47,877 nt of DNA from Leucothrix pacifica (GTDB lineage: Bacteria > Pseudomonadota > Gammaproteobacteria > Thiotrichales > Thiotrichaceae). The stretch covers positions 1-47,877 of the forward strand of contig NZ_QGKM01000059.1 in assembly GCF_003172875.1 (NCBI RefSeq), read 5' to 3'. The position numbers and the translations under genes were made by a program. The notes under the pieces are model-generated. The model was not told the DNA's origin and ran no database searches. It worked only from the letters and a program-made list of their open reading frames with translations. Below, one piece after another: positions 33,751 to 43,524 of this stretch. Within the stretch, counting starts at the first letter, position 1. Each line of letters starts with the position of its first letter.

Positions 33751-34773
33751 CTAAAGGTAATCTCTGATCAAAATTTCTGCTATCTGAATACTATTTAGCG
33801 CCGCTCCTTTACGTACATTATCAGCAACAACCCATAGATTCAAACCGTTCGAATGTGACAAGTCTTCCCTAATTCTCCCAACAAATACGGCGTCTTTATT
33901 AGCCGCTTCTGTCACCGGTGTTGGATATCCGCCATCAACCATTTCGTCCATAACTGACACACCAGGCGCTGACTGAAGCAATTCCCGTGCCACAGTAGCT
34001 GAAATCTTTTCACGTGTTTCTATGTGAATCGCTTCAGAGTGACCAAAAAACACAGGTACTCTGACGGTTGTCGGGTTTACCAGGATCTCATCATCTTCCA
34101 GAATTTTCTGGGTTTCCCACACCATTTTCATCTCTTCACGGGTGTAACCATTATCCTGAAACTCATCAATGTGTGGTAACACATTGAATGCAATCTGTTT
34201 TCCAAATGTTTTGGTTTTTGCTTCCAGACCATTCAGTAGCTTTGCCGTCTGTGACGCCAACTCCTCTACGCCCTTCTTACCAGCCCCTGACACTGCTTGA
34301 TAGGTCGCAACGTTAATACGGGTAATCTTCGCCAGATCATGAATTGGCTTTAATGCGACCAACATCTGAATGGTTGAGCAGTTAGGGTTCGCGATGATTC
34401 CGCGACTATGATACTCAGCAATAGCATGGGCATTGACTTCAGGCACTACCAACGGCACCTCATAGTCATTTCTGAACTGTGAGGTATTATCAATCACGAC
34501 ACAACCATTCTGAGCAGCGATCGGGGCGTATTCCTCAGAAACCTTCGCACCTGCAGAAAACAAGGCTATTTGTACCTGACTAAAATCGAAGTCGTTTATT
34601 TTTTCTACTTTATAATAGGTACCATCAAACTCAACACGACTACCGGCAGAGTTTTCTCCGGCCAACAAAAACAGCTTACCGACAGGAAATTCCCGCTCCG
34701 CTAAAATGGACAACATAGCCTCTCCAACCATACCGGTTGCACCGACAATCGCAATATCGTAGTTGTTGTGCAT
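33751..34773 (-). CDS. asd: Aspartate-semialdehyde dehydrogenase
   Basis: 340 residues. Reduces beta-aspartyl phosphate to aspartate semialdehyde for Lys, Thr, Met and DAP. NADP-binding GATGMVGEAML at 11-21, catalytic C132 in ANPNCSTIQM, and VSGAGKKGVEEL. Substrate-binding His is expected in FFGHSEAIHIE. The sequence fits the shorter class found in Pseudomonas and Gram-positives rather than the E. coli type. Upstream neighbour of fimV, the pseudomonad order. Confidence 0.96.
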   Translation of the reverse strand: MHNNYDIAIVGATGMVGEAMLSILAEREFPVGKLFLLAGENSAGSRVEFDGTYYKVEKINDFDFSQVQIALFSAGAKVSEEYAPIAAQNGCVVIDNTSQFRNDYEVPLVVPEVNAHAIAEYHSRGIIANPNCSTIQMLVALKPIHDLAKITRINVATYQAVSGAGKKGVEELASQTAKLLNGLEAKTKTFGKQIAFNVLPHIDEFQDNGYTREEMKMVWETQKILEDDEILVNPTTVRVPVFFGHSEAIHIETREKISATVARELLQSAPGVSVMDEMVDGGYPTPVTEAANKDAVFVGRIREDLSHSNGLNLWVVADNVRKGAALNSIQIAEILIRDYL

Positions 34774-35115
34774 TCAATGTTCCTTAATTTAACTTATGAC
34801 AATAGACAGCTAGTTATATGATTAGTTTGGAAAACTAGTCCTAACACAGGATTCATTGCTTATCGGTATCAGTCATAAAGAGACTGACGTAAAGAATAAG
34901 CTGATCCACAGCGCGGGAGATTATACGTGATATTGCGAGGACAAGCAGTCTTTTAGGTACTTTGTGGTGATAAGCACTTTCTGACACTTATCTGAGTAAA
35001 AATCAAACTATTAAGCCAGCAGCAATGGCTCAGTCACAAATATTAAGTGGCGATTAATCACTTAGGAATAGTATTGGAGAGATGCTGGTATCATCATAAA
35101 AATAAGGTATAAAAA
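34774..35115. other. Divergent intergenic region between asd and the DUF11-like gene (342 bp)
   Basis: No gene seen. It must hold promoters for both flanking genes. A few short inverted repeats are present, such as CAGTC/GACTG near 34870-34885 and TAAGTG/CACTTA near 35044-35064. None is strong enough to name. The right end just before 35116 is AT-rich, with AAGG six to ten bases from the start codon as ribosome site. Confidence 0.4.
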
Positions 35116-35634
35116 ATGCACTCTCATTATAAAAATAACCGCACATATTTCATTATTTGCACATTAATCATTTTCACGCTTGCTATTATTAGTTCTGTTG
35201 TATTCGCAGCAGAGGAACAAATCAAGGTATGGTCAAAAGCAGAAACGAAAGTCACTGTTGAAAAAGATGGCAAGAAAACTGAGAAGAAGATCCCCGCCGT
35301 GAAAGTGCTGCCAGGGAAAATCGTCTACTACACGACTGAATTTAAAAACATCAGTAAAAAGTCAGTTGATGGTATCAATATTATCAACCCAATTCCTAAA
35401 CTGACCCAATATGTCTCTAAGTCTGCTTATGGCGAAAATACAGACATCAGTTTTTCAATTGATGGTGGAAAGTCATGGTCCACCCCTGACAAGCTAAAGA
35501 AGAAAGGTAAAGACGGTAAAATGGTTATCGCTAAAGCAGCTGATTACACGCACATCCGCTGGAAGCATAAAGGCCCACTTCAGTCAGGCAAGACAGGTAA
35601 AGCTACTTTTCAGGTAACGTTACTAAAGCCTTAA
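35116..35634 (+). CDS. Exported single-domain DUF11-like protein
   Basis: 172 residues. Signal peptide 1-31 (YFIICTLIIFTLAIISSVVF, cleavage after AFAA-type VFAA). The rest is a compact beta-rich domain with LPGKIVYYTTEFKNIS, INPIPKLTQYV and a C-terminal KATFQVTLLKP. This is the pattern of the DUF11/conserved-repeat domain usually found in tandem in large surface proteins. Here it stands alone. It is lysine-rich and basic. Probably periplasmic or surface-located; partner unknown. The stop lies one base before the end of the convergent transglycosylase gene. Confidence 0.72.
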   Translation: MHSHYKNNRTYFIICTLIIFTLAIISSVVFAAEEQIKVWSKAETKVTVEKDGKKTEKKIPAVKVLPGKIVYYTTEFKNISKKSVDGINIINPIPKLTQYVSKSAYGENTDISFSIDGGKSWSTPDKLKKKGKDGKMVIAKAADYTHIRWKHKGPLQSGKTGKATFQVTLLKP

Positions 35635-35635
35635 A

Positions 35636-36367
35636 TTATTGACGGAATAAGTGGGGGGCATGTTTACGCATGTAGTCTATTCCCTGTCGCCCCGGCTTTG
35701 CGGTCAGCGGCTTCAGGGGAGCCGGTTGATATACTTGCGTCGCTGTGGATTGCCCTGCACTTACCTGCCTGCTAGTGTTTGCTGGCTTCTTCAGTGGTGC
35801 ATACGGGAAATACACCGTACCATTGGCAATGGTATTTTTAGGCGTCACCGCTTTCTCTGGCGCTAAACGGGAATAGATCGCAATCACGTGCTTAACGTAG
35901 TTCTGTGTTTCTTTGAATGGTGGAATCCCACCGTACTGATCAATACGCCCCTCACCTGCATTATACCCGGCAACAGCGTAGCGTAAGTTTCCGTTAAATC
36001 GCTTCAATAACCACTGTAAATACCGCGCACCAGCCAGAATATTTTGTTTCGCATTGAAGCTATCAGACACACCAAAACGTTCTGCCGTCGCGGGCATCAG
36101 CTGCATTAGACCTTGAGCACCTGCAGGTGAAACGGCTCGTTGATTGAAACATGACTCCACAGCAATCACTGCCTGAATTAATTCGCGGTCGATACTGTAC
36201 TGACGCGCAGCTTGAGAAATCACCCCTGCATGAGCCGCAGCTTTTCGTTCAATACTAAGCGGACTTGCACTCAGGCAACCCGCTGCAAGTGCTGACTGAG
36301 ACAGGCTTATCCCTGTGAACACGACACAAGCCGCTGCAAGTCTTTTGATAGAATGAGAAGTCATCAT
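35636..36367 (-). CDS. Soluble lytic transglycosylase (SLT domain)
   Basis: 243 residues. Signal peptide 1-28 (ending SQSALAA). SLT domain about 45-170: catalytic Glu in IAVESCFNQRAVSPAGAQGL, then MQLMPATAERFG, GARYLQWLLKRFN and YAVAGYNAGEGRIDQYGGIP, the usual goose-lysozyme-like set. The C-terminal 70 residues are Pro/Lys/Thr-rich and probably disordered, ending RQ. Cleaves peptidoglycan with formation of 1,6-anhydro-MurNAc. Small one-domain transglycosylases of this type are often specialised for secretion or pilus assembly, but nothing here identifies such a system. Confidence 0.93.
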   Translation of the reverse strand: MMTSHSIKRLAAACVVFTGISLSQSALAAGCLSASPLSIERKAAAHAGVISQAARQYSIDRELIQAVIAVESCFNQRAVSPAGAQGLMQLMPATAERFGVSDSFNAKQNILAGARYLQWLLKRFNGNLRYAVAGYNAGEGRIDQYGGIPPFKETQNYVKHVIAIYSRLAPEKAVTPKNTIANGTVYFPYAPLKKPANTSRQVSAGQSTATQVYQPAPLKPLTAKPGRQGIDYMRKHAPHLFRQ

Positions 36368-36403
36368 GGAAATTTTAAGCCCGATATTATTATTGCTTCT
36401 GAT

Positions 36404-37447
36404 TTAGTCTGTCTTGATTCTGTTTAGTTCAGCAATGTCGGTAAACTGACCAAGCTCCTGCAATACACTGGTCGCATAACTTCCCGGTGGTAACTTAAAA
36501 ACCAGCTCCAGACAATCATCATCTAACCACTGATGACTCAATTGATCGACCAAAAGTCGCAAGGAACGACGCTCCTGCTTTAATCCATGTTTTTCAAGAC
36601 CCTGACACAGCAAAGCGAACTCCTCTGCCACTGCTGCTTCCTGTTCGCGTACCGTTGACTGTGACATTAATTCCCCGTTACCCCATAGTGGGGCGGTGGG
36701 ATGTAAATCAAACTGTTCAACGCGTTGCAAAATCGTTGCATCTAATGGTTCGTAAAAGCAGCTTTTTGTACCATTCAACTGATAAACATCGCCATCCAAC
36801 GCCTGACACCAAGTGTCGGCTGAGACTCGTTGTGACAGGTTTTGATTAAATATTAATGAGCGGGCTGCTGACAGATACATACTTTTTTGATGTCTGGCCT
36901 TTGGTTTTATCTGACCCTCAAACCACAATGTTGCACGCTCAATGTTATGAAATTGGTATCCAAAACGTTGTTGGCCAAAGTAATTTGGTACACCTTGCGC
37001 CTTAATTGCAGCGATAGCCTGTTCAAGACGTGCTTTGTCGCCTGTACAATTACGCATAATGATTTTGAAGCGGTTGCCTCTCAGAGTGCCTATTCGCACC
37101 TTACGGTTATGCCTGACTTCTTCGAGCACCTTGATCGACTCCGGCAGATGCTCTGACCAATTCGGTGAGACTTTTCCGGGTAACCAGACACTGAACCATT
37201 GTGTGGTAATAGCGTGACGATCTTTCAAACCAGCATAGGAAACATCGCGTCTTGCAATGCCGGCTATATCAGCAAACTGCTTACTAACCCATTCTGTGTT
37301 TTGTCCCGCCTTCTGAACCTTTAGACAAACATGCTCACCATCACCGCTGGGGGTAAAGTCAGGAATTTCATCCACTTGAAAGTCGGCATGATGCGTTCTG
37401 ATGTCACCAGTGATATCTGCCGCATGTGGCGTTTTGGAAAACTTCAT
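36404..37447 (-). CDS. truD: tRNA pseudouridine(13) synthase TruD
   Basis: 347 residues. Catalytic Asp in SYAGLKDRHAITTQWFSV, RGNRFKIIMRN, and PNYFGQQRFGYQFHN are TruD signatures. The TruD insertion domain covers the middle of the protein. Length is normal. It starts immediately after the tsaB stop (TAAATG), so it is translated from the same message. Confidence 0.96.
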   Translation of the reverse strand: MKFSKTPHAADITGDIRTHHADFQVDEIPDFTPSGDGEHVCLKVQKAGQNTEWVSKQFADIAGIARRDVSYAGLKDRHAITTQWFSVWLPGKVSPNWSEHLPESIKVLEEVRHNRKVRIGTLRGNRFKIIMRNCTGDKARLEQAIAAIKAQGVPNYFGQQRFGYQFHNIERATLWFEGQIKPKARHQKSMYLSAARSLIFNQNLSQRVSADTWCQALDGDVYQLNGTKSCFYEPLDATILQRVEQFDLHPTAPLWGNGELMSQSTVREQEAAVAEEFALLCQGLEKHGLKQERRSLRLLVDQLSHQWLDDDCLELVFKLPPGSYATSVLQELGQFTDIAELNRIKTD

Positions 37448-38149
37448 TTAGGCAGACTTACCCTGTTCGCCCTTTTTCTTAGCGACATTATTGCGTAGAT
37501 AAACTGGCTCTGCGTCAGCAGCATCCAGAAGCTCCCCGCGTTGATAGGCCGTAGCGGCTAACTTAGCGATGTAGTAGGCATTTGGATAGACATCTGCTAC
37601 AGACTGTTTAATCCATTCAGGCGGATTATCTAGCACAGGCGCGTGATAAGCCTCCCAGCCGCTTCCTAACACGATAGTCTCTGACTTGTCTTGCTGCAGT
37701 AAAATCTCCGGTGATGACACGCTTTCTTCTCCCTGTATACTCGCCTCGCCATCAATGCACTGATAACACCCCCAATAAACCTCATTCATTCGGGCATCAA
37801 TGGCGGGCAGCAACGTCAGGTCATTCACACCCTGCATATCCACTACCTGCTGAGCCATCGCTGCAAGTGTCGATATACCAATCAGCGGCTTGTCGAGAGC
37901 CAGTGCCAGCCCTTGTGCGATGCCTACAGCAATCCTTAGACCTGTGAAAGCTCCCGGGCCACGGCCAAAAGCAATAGCATCTAAGGCATTACGCGCCACA
38001 CCGGCCTCATTCAGGACATCGTCCATCATAGGCAAAATTAATTGTGTGTGCTTGCGCGGTGCCAATTCATAACGATGAGTAATATCACCGTCACAATATA
38101 TCGCCACCGAACAAGCCTCTGTTGCTGTTTCAATCGCTAAAATATTCAT
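37448..38149 (-). CDS. tsaB: tRNA threonylcarbamoyladenosine protein TsaB
   Basis: 233 residues, ASKHA-fold partner of TsaD in t6A37 synthesis. N-terminal ILAIETATEACSVAIY, RKHTQLILPMMDDVL and GRGPGAFTGLRIAVGIAQGL are diagnostic of TsaB. It overlaps the upstream helicase gene by four bases (ATGA). The yoaA-tsaB neighbourhood is shared with E. coli. Confidence 0.95.
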   Translation of the reverse strand: MNILAIETATEACSVAIYCDGDITHRYELAPRKHTQLILPMMDDVLNEAGVARNALDAIAFGRGPGAFTGLRIAVGIAQGLALALDKPLIGISTLAAMAQQVVDMQGVNDLTLLPAIDARMNEVYWGCYQCIDGEASIQGEESVSSPEILLQQDKSETIVLGSGWEAYHAPVLDNPPEWIKQSVADVYPNAYYIAKLAATAYQRGELLDAADAEPVYLRNNVAKKKGEQGKSA

Positions 38150-40065
38150 GCTTCTAACTTGGTAAAGAAACGCCCTACCACCTCTTGCTTACTCGTTCTT
38201 GGCACTCTTGGCAGACTCTCTAAAAAGGTACGTCCATAAGACTTAGTTCGTAGTCGTGGATCGCATATCATAAGCACCCCTGTATCCTGCTCATCGCGAA
38301 TCAATCGCCCGACACCCTGCTTCATTGCAATCACAGCCTGTGGCAACTGGTATTCACCAAATGGATTACCACCTTGTTCACGAATCGATTTAATGCGTGC
38401 CTCCAGAACCGGATCGCCTGGCGATGCAAACGGAAACTTGTCGATAATCACACAACTCAAAGCATCACCGCGGACATCAACCCCTTCCCAAAAAGTACTC
38501 GTACCGAGCAATACCGCATTGCCTAATTCTTTAAACTGCTTGATCATTTCAGCTTGTGAGGTATCACCCTGAACTAAAATTGGATATTCAATCTCAGATT
38601 TTAACAATTCAGCAGCCTGATTTAACGCACGGTAACTGGTAAACAGTATGAATGTACGCCCCTTCGCAGCTTCAATCACCGGAATCGCTTCTTCTACCAG
38701 TCGTGGGATGAAATCATGCTGCTGAGGTTCTGGCATATCGGGTGGTGCGTATAAAAGCGCATTATTCCAATAATCGAACGGACTATCTAACAGTAATGTT
38801 TTAGGTTCTTCCAAGCCAATTCGCTGCGTGAAATGATCAAAGGACTGTCCGACCGCCAAGGTCGCAGACGTTAATACCCACGCACAAGGGTAAGCGGTCA
38901 GCTGCTTGCGGAATGGTTCCGCTATTTCAAGTGGCGTTGAAATCAAAGAGAATGAACGTGTATAGGTTTCATACCACTGCACAGTCTCAGGCTTTGGCTC
39001 CTGAAAGTTCTGTAGTCGCTGTCGTTGAATAAACAAACGCTCATAACAGGCTTGTAAGCCTTTACTCCGTTCACTGGCAACCTGAAGTTGACCAAGCAAC
39101 TCATCCATAACGTCGATCAGGTTTTGCAACTCGCGCTGAATCGGAGCCTTATCACGGATTTTATACCAAGGCTCACGCAGACCGGGTTTGTCCATTGCTA
39201 ATCGTAGATCAAGTACTACTTTTTCCAGCTTGGATAATAAGTCACGTAAGTCACTCATGTCTGAGGCACTCTCGAGGCATTCAGCCTTCGTGTCCCGGCT
39301 GAATTCCTGAAGTTGGCGGCTACTCAGAACATCGCTAAAGAACGTTGATGCAATCTCGGGCAGTTGATGCGCCTCATCCAAAATTACTGCATTAGCACTT
39401 GGTAAAAGCTCGCCAAAGCCTTCCTCTTTAAGCGCTAAGTCTGCAAAAAACAGGTGATGATTTACGACGACAATATCTGCTTCCTGAGCATTGCGACGTG
39501 CTTGTACCACATGGCATTCCTGATAATCTGCACACTCGGCCCCCAAGCAGTTATCTGTTGTTGAGGTGACACTTGGCCAAACCTCAGAGTCTCGCGGAAC
39601 AGTCGTGAGTTCGCCAACATCACCAGACTCGGTAACAAATGCCCAATCATCAATTTTTCGCAAATGAGAGACTGATGCTTTGTCTTTAAAGCGTGCCTCC
39701 ATTTGCACTAGCCTCATGCGATGCTTGCACAAGTAGTTAGCCCGCCCCTTGAGCAAGGCGACCTGTGTATTAGATTTGAGTGCTTTTTTTACCAGCGGCA
39801 AGTCTTTAAGGAATAACTGATCTTGCAGGGTTTTACTGCCCGTAGAAACAATAATTTTACCGCCACTGAGGAAAGCAGGTAGCAAATACGCGAATGTCTT
39901 ACCAACCCCTGTACCCGCTTCGATGACCACAGAGCCGTTGGTTTCAATCGCTTCAGAAACAGCCTGCATCATCTCTTGCTGCTGAGGCCGCACCTGAAAG
40001 CCTGAAATGACACTCGCTATGGGCCCGTCTTCTGCAAGCAAAGCTTGCCAGTCATTCGTTGCCAT
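38146..40065 (-). CDS. yoaA: DinG-family Fe-S helicase YoaA
   Basis: 639 residues, superfamily 2 XPD/DinG-like helicase. Motif I EAGTGVGKTFAYLLPA, motif Ia STGSKTLQDQL, DEAH box ILDEAHQLPE, and motif VI QGVGRLIRDEQD. Fe-S cluster cysteines are expected in NYLCKHRMRL, NCLGAECADYQEC. No N-terminal exonuclease domain, as in E. coli YoaA. YoaA works with the clamp-loader chi subunit in repair of replication blocks. I start at the ATG at 40065, which overlaps the TGA of the upstream lipoprotein gene. Confidence 0.93.
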   Translation of the reverse strand: MATNDWQALLAEDGPIASVISGFQVRPQQQEMMQAVSEAIETNGSVVIEAGTGVGKTFAYLLPAFLSGGKIIVSTGSKTLQDQLFLKDLPLVKKALKSNTQVALLKGRANYLCKHRMRLVQMEARFKDKASVSHLRKIDDWAFVTESGDVGELTTVPRDSEVWPSVTSTTDNCLGAECADYQECHVVQARRNAQEADIVVVNHHLFFADLALKEEGFGELLPSANAVILDEAHQLPEIASTFFSDVLSSRQLQEFSRDTKAECLESASDMSDLRDLLSKLEKVVLDLRLAMDKPGLREPWYKIRDKAPIQRELQNLIDVMDELLGQLQVASERSKGLQACYERLFIQRQRLQNFQEPKPETVQWYETYTRSFSLISTPLEIAEPFRKQLTAYPCAWVLTSATLAVGQSFDHFTQRIGLEEPKTLLLDSPFDYWNNALLYAPPDMPEPQQHDFIPRLVEEAIPVIEAAKGRTFILFTSYRALNQAAELLKSEIEYPILVQGDTSQAEMIKQFKELGNAVLLGTSTFWEGVDVRGDALSCVIIDKFPFASPGDPVLEARIKSIREQGGNPFGEYQLPQAVIAMKQGVGRLIRDEQDTGVLMICDPRLRTKSYGRTFLESLPRVPRTSKQEVVGRFFTKLEA

Positions 40066-40919
40066 CAAGGATTCATTTTCTTATAGTCCAGCACTTCTCT
40101 AAAGACTCTGGTATTACCTTCTTTAGTTGCAGCTTTGCTCATTAAGTCCAGATTTTTTGAGACCAAATCACGGTTTCCTGAAGACAGTTGCAATGACTTT
40201 CTGGCTAGCGTAATTGCTTGATCGTAGCGTTTGTTCTTGTAGTTAAAGTCAGCAAGCTGATACCACAGCAATGGACTTTGCGGCTCAATTCTCAAAGCAC
40301 GCTCCACTTTGGTAATGGCGGCATCATGCCTGCCAACAGCCGACTCCGCTTTAGCCGCCAGCAATAATGCATTCGCAGCCGCTGACAATGATTTTTTAGC
40401 TGCGGGTGGCGCAGGTCTTGTCGGCTCGTTATTACCGCTTGGTCTGACAGCAATTACCTCACGATCAGGGACACTGGCAAATGGGTCAATATCTAACTCA
40501 TTTTTACTTGTATCTTCCACTGGCGGAGCTGGTTCTGCAATGACGGGTTGAGGTGGTTCGACACTGGCGACTTCTGGTTCGGGACGTCTAATCTCCTCAA
40601 CTATGGGCGCATCTTCTGTGAAAGGCGTCGTATATGCCGCTTCATAATCTTTCTCAGGCACATAGCTCTCAAAGCTTTCCAGTGGCGGATTGTACTGAGG
40701 TAGCCTTTGAGGCTTGTATTCTTCAAATGCAGGTGGAACATATGTGTTTTGTGGAGCCTGCACTCTCGCCTGAGGTTGTGGTTGTAGCTGAGGTTGAATA
40801 ACAGGCATTGGTGGCAATGAAGCTACCGGCGCCCTTCTTTGTTCAACATTCGAACATGCCACGCTACCCATTCCCACAATGACCAGCGCACTAACTCTTA
40901 GCATTACTTTCTCAAACAT
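40065..40919 (-). CDS. TPR-containing lipoprotein, PBP1b neighbour
   Basis: About 284 residues. N-terminal hydrophobic segment ending GMGSVACSN fits a lipoprotein signal, though the lipobox is not ideal. Residues 25-165 are Pro/Gln/Glu-rich and disordered-looking. Then TPR-like helices cover about 180-275 (LLLAAKAESAVGRHDAAITK, ALRIEPQSPLLWYQLADF, YDQAITLARKSLQLSSGN). A GTG start at 40934 is also possible; I prefer the ATG at 40919 for a tidier signal. The gene lies 40 bases downstream of the PBP1b gene. Its lipoprotein-plus-TPR plan and location recall LpoB/LpoA-type activators or CbpD-like partners of PBP1b, but this is only an idea from context. Confidence 0.72.
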   Translation of the reverse strand: MFEKVMLRVSALVIVGMGSVACSNVEQRRAPVASLPPMPVIQPQLQPQPQARVQAPQNTYVPPAFEEYKPQRLPQYNPPLESFESYVPEKDYEAAYTTPFTEDAPIVEEIRRPEPEVASVEPPQPVIAEPAPPVEDTSKNELDIDPFASVPDREVIAVRPSGNNEPTRPAPPAAKKSLSAAANALLLAAKAESAVGRHDAAITKVERALRIEPQSPLLWYQLADFNYKNKRYDQAITLARKSLQLSSGNRDLVSKNLDLMSKAATKEGNTRVFREVLDYKKMNP

Positions 40920-40960
40920 GATCTGTTCTGACACTCCACGATGTTCAGTTTTTATTTGCC

Positions 40961-43261
40961 CTATTGATCAACAGCAACTTCAGGTTGAGGTACTGCTTGT
41001 ACCACACACACCCGATATTTACGAGGCTGTGTACCTCGAATAAATGGCATGGTGACTGACTTTCCACAATTCGGATTGTATAAGAGCCCCGTTTCCCTAT
41101 CGACCTTAACAAACCGAACCTTACCGGGTCTTAACGGCTTTAATGGTCTGGTAGGCAAAACCTTAAACAAGTCGGCCCATACCTTAATAGCTCCGGTACC
41201 ACCCGTTAAGCCTGTTTCCTTGTTGTCATCCCGACCTACCCAGACAGACGCTACATGCTGACCGGTGAAGCCTGCATACCAGCTATCACGTTTATTATTC
41301 GTTGTTCCGGTTTTACCGGCTGAGTTTTTCCACGCAGGCAAAACCTTTGATAGATAATTCGCTGTTCCAACTTTAGTGACACGATTCATCGCATAAGTCA
41401 GCAGATAATTTGCTTCCGGTGTTGTCACCTGCTTGATGTTGAGTGGATAACGTCTCAAGGTCCGACCAAATGAATCCATTACACTACGGATCGATTTCAG
41501 CGGGGTATACATACCACCAGATGCAATAGTCTGATACATCTGCTGCACTTCCAGTGGCGATAACTCCAAGGCTCCCAAAAGTACCGACGGATACGGTGGG
41601 ATCTCTGAGTTGATACCCATCTGATGTAATTTATCAACAATATTGTTCATACCCATGGTAATGCCGATACGAACTGTAGGCGTATTTCTGGACTTTACCA
41701 GAGCGTCTTCCAGTGTGACCTGACCTAAGTCACCCAAATCATAGTTGCCAGGCTCCCATACCTCACCATTAGACAGTTTAACCTTAACCGGACCGTCATT
41801 GATTAACGTTGATAAAGTATATTCTTTAGGCTTTTCCAGTGCCGCCAAGAAAACACCTGGTTTCACCAAAGAACCGATCTGACGACGTGCATCCATGGCC
41901 CGGTTATAACCGGCATAACGCACATCTCGCCCACCGACAACGGACAATACCTCACCATCCTGAACACTACTGACTACCATGGCACCATTCAGTTTGCCAC
42001 GTTCAATGCGTTGCTGACGCTCAAGTGATGCAACCCGCTTACTCAGGACTTTTTCAGAGGTCAACTGAACGATCGGATCCATCGCAGTGAAAATCAACAA
42101 GCCTTCACTACGCAGATCCTCTTCCTGATAATCACGTTGTAGCTGCGACTTAACCAGTTCCAGATACGCAGGGAAAGGACTGACACTTGGCGGTGCATTG
42201 GCTGTTATATGCAACGGTTTTGCCTTGTTGAGTGCAGCATCCTCTTTGGTGATCACGGACTCACGCGCCATCACATCCAGCACTAAGTTTCTGCGCTCCA
42301 GCGCTCTGTCAGGGAAGCGTCTCGGGTCATAGTAGGATGCACCCTTAGCCATTCCAATCAGCAGCGCGATTTGATCAGTCTCTAGTTCACGGATCGGGCG
42401 GCTAAAATAAAACTGAGACGCCAAACCAAACCCATGTATTGCTCGCTTTTTGTTTTGACCTAAGTAAATCTCATTTAGGTAAGTCTCAAGAATTTTCTCT
42501 TTGGAATAATGCAACTCCAATAATAGCGACATCGTCGCCTCATTGACCTTTCGCTTGAGACTTCTTTCATTGGTCAAATAGAAGTTTTTAACCAGCTGCT
42601 GGGTTAAGGTACTACCACCCTGCACTGTCTGTCCCGCTTTCGCATTAGCCAATAATGCACGCATGATTGACTTTGGATTAATGCCGACGTGATCATAGTA
42701 GTTTTTATCTTCAACAGCGATCAGGCCCTTAATGAGCATTGGGGAGACTTCTTCAAGCTGCACCAATACCCGGTCTTCATTGTGACTCGGATAAAAGTTA
42801 CCGATCAGCAACGGCTCCATGCGCATCAGGTTCAATGGTCCGGTATCATTAAGATGCTTTAGTGAGCTGATGCGCCCTTTATTGATACTGAGTTCAAATG
42901 CGCGTTCTGACTCGGTATCTTCAGCGAAGCGGAATCCACGAGAATAAATCTTGAAGGTATTACCGTTGCGAGAGTACTGCCCTGTACCCGACGGGTCTCC
43001 TGCAACACTCGTATAATTTAGCAGCTGTAGCTCTTTCTCAAGGTTAGACGCGAATAAGGTCTGTCCTTCATACAGTTCTAACGGTCTGGCAAACACACGA
43101 GCCGGCAATGCCCAAAGTTTACCAGCGAATTGTGTTTTAACCTGATCATCAAGTTTTAAGACGTAAGCTGCGGCAACCAAAGCACCCATAACAATGGATA
43201 CCAGCAACGCAATGCGGAACACCCGCCACACTATTTTTACGAACGACCAAAGAAAACTCAC
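40961..43261 (-). CDS. mrcB: Penicillin-binding protein 1B (bifunctional)
   Basis: 766 residues. N-terminal membrane helix (about 15-35), UB2H-like domain (about 55-145), GT51 glycosyltransferase domain (about 150-330) with catalytic E184 in VEDKNYYDH and QGGSTLTQQLVKNF. The transpeptidase domain (about 420-720) has S464-x-x-K467 (GSLVKP), S524-R-N526 and K650-T-G. The short cytoplasmic tail and UB2H-like region identify PBP1b rather than PBP1a. GTG start with AGAGGA upstream. Synthesises and cross-links peptidoglycan. Followed by a TPR lipoprotein gene that might modulate it. Confidence 0.95.
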   Translation of the reverse strand: MSFLWSFVKIVWRVFRIALLVSIVMGALVAAAYVLKLDDQVKTQFAGKLWALPARVFARPLELYEGQTLFASNLEKELQLLNYTSVAGDPSGTGQYSRNGNTFKIYSRGFRFAEDTESERAFELSINKGRISSLKHLNDTGPLNLMRMEPLLIGNFYPSHNEDRVLVQLEEVSPMLIKGLIAVEDKNYYDHVGINPKSIMRALLANAKAGQTVQGGSTLTQQLVKNFYLTNERSLKRKVNEATMSLLLELHYSKEKILETYLNEIYLGQNKKRAIHGFGLASQFYFSRPIRELETDQIALLIGMAKGASYYDPRRFPDRALERRNLVLDVMARESVITKEDAALNKAKPLHITANAPPSVSPFPAYLELVKSQLQRDYQEEDLRSEGLLIFTAMDPIVQLTSEKVLSKRVASLERQQRIERGKLNGAMVVSSVQDGEVLSVVGGRDVRYAGYNRAMDARRQIGSLVKPGVFLAALEKPKEYTLSTLINDGPVKVKLSNGEVWEPGNYDLGDLGQVTLEDALVKSRNTPTVRIGITMGMNNIVDKLHQMGINSEIPPYPSVLLGALELSPLEVQQMYQTIASGGMYTPLKSIRSVMDSFGRTLRRYPLNIKQVTTPEANYLLTYAMNRVTKVGTANYLSKVLPAWKNSAGKTGTTNNKRDSWYAGFTGQHVASVWVGRDDNKETGLTGGTGAIKVWADLFKVLPTRPLKPLRPGKVRFVKVDRETGLLYNPNCGKSVTMPFIRGTQPRKYRVCVVQAVPQPEVAVDQ

Positions 43262-43524
43262 ACTACTATCCTCTACGACCGCGTAACGTTTGGGAATTAA
43301 AGAAATATGACAAAGTAATTTCCGTCTACCGTGTTTTTATTGATGTCTGACATGCGTTGCATAACAAGACTTTTAAGAATAACGCAGATTCTAAACGATT
43401 TCTCACAAAAAGAGTATCAATCAGAATGCCTCCAATCGGCTATTCAGCCTACCCTAAGCCATTTACTGGCAGCCTGAACTAACAAAGCCAAACCTCCACG
43501 CAAATAATAAGAAATACAATCGCC

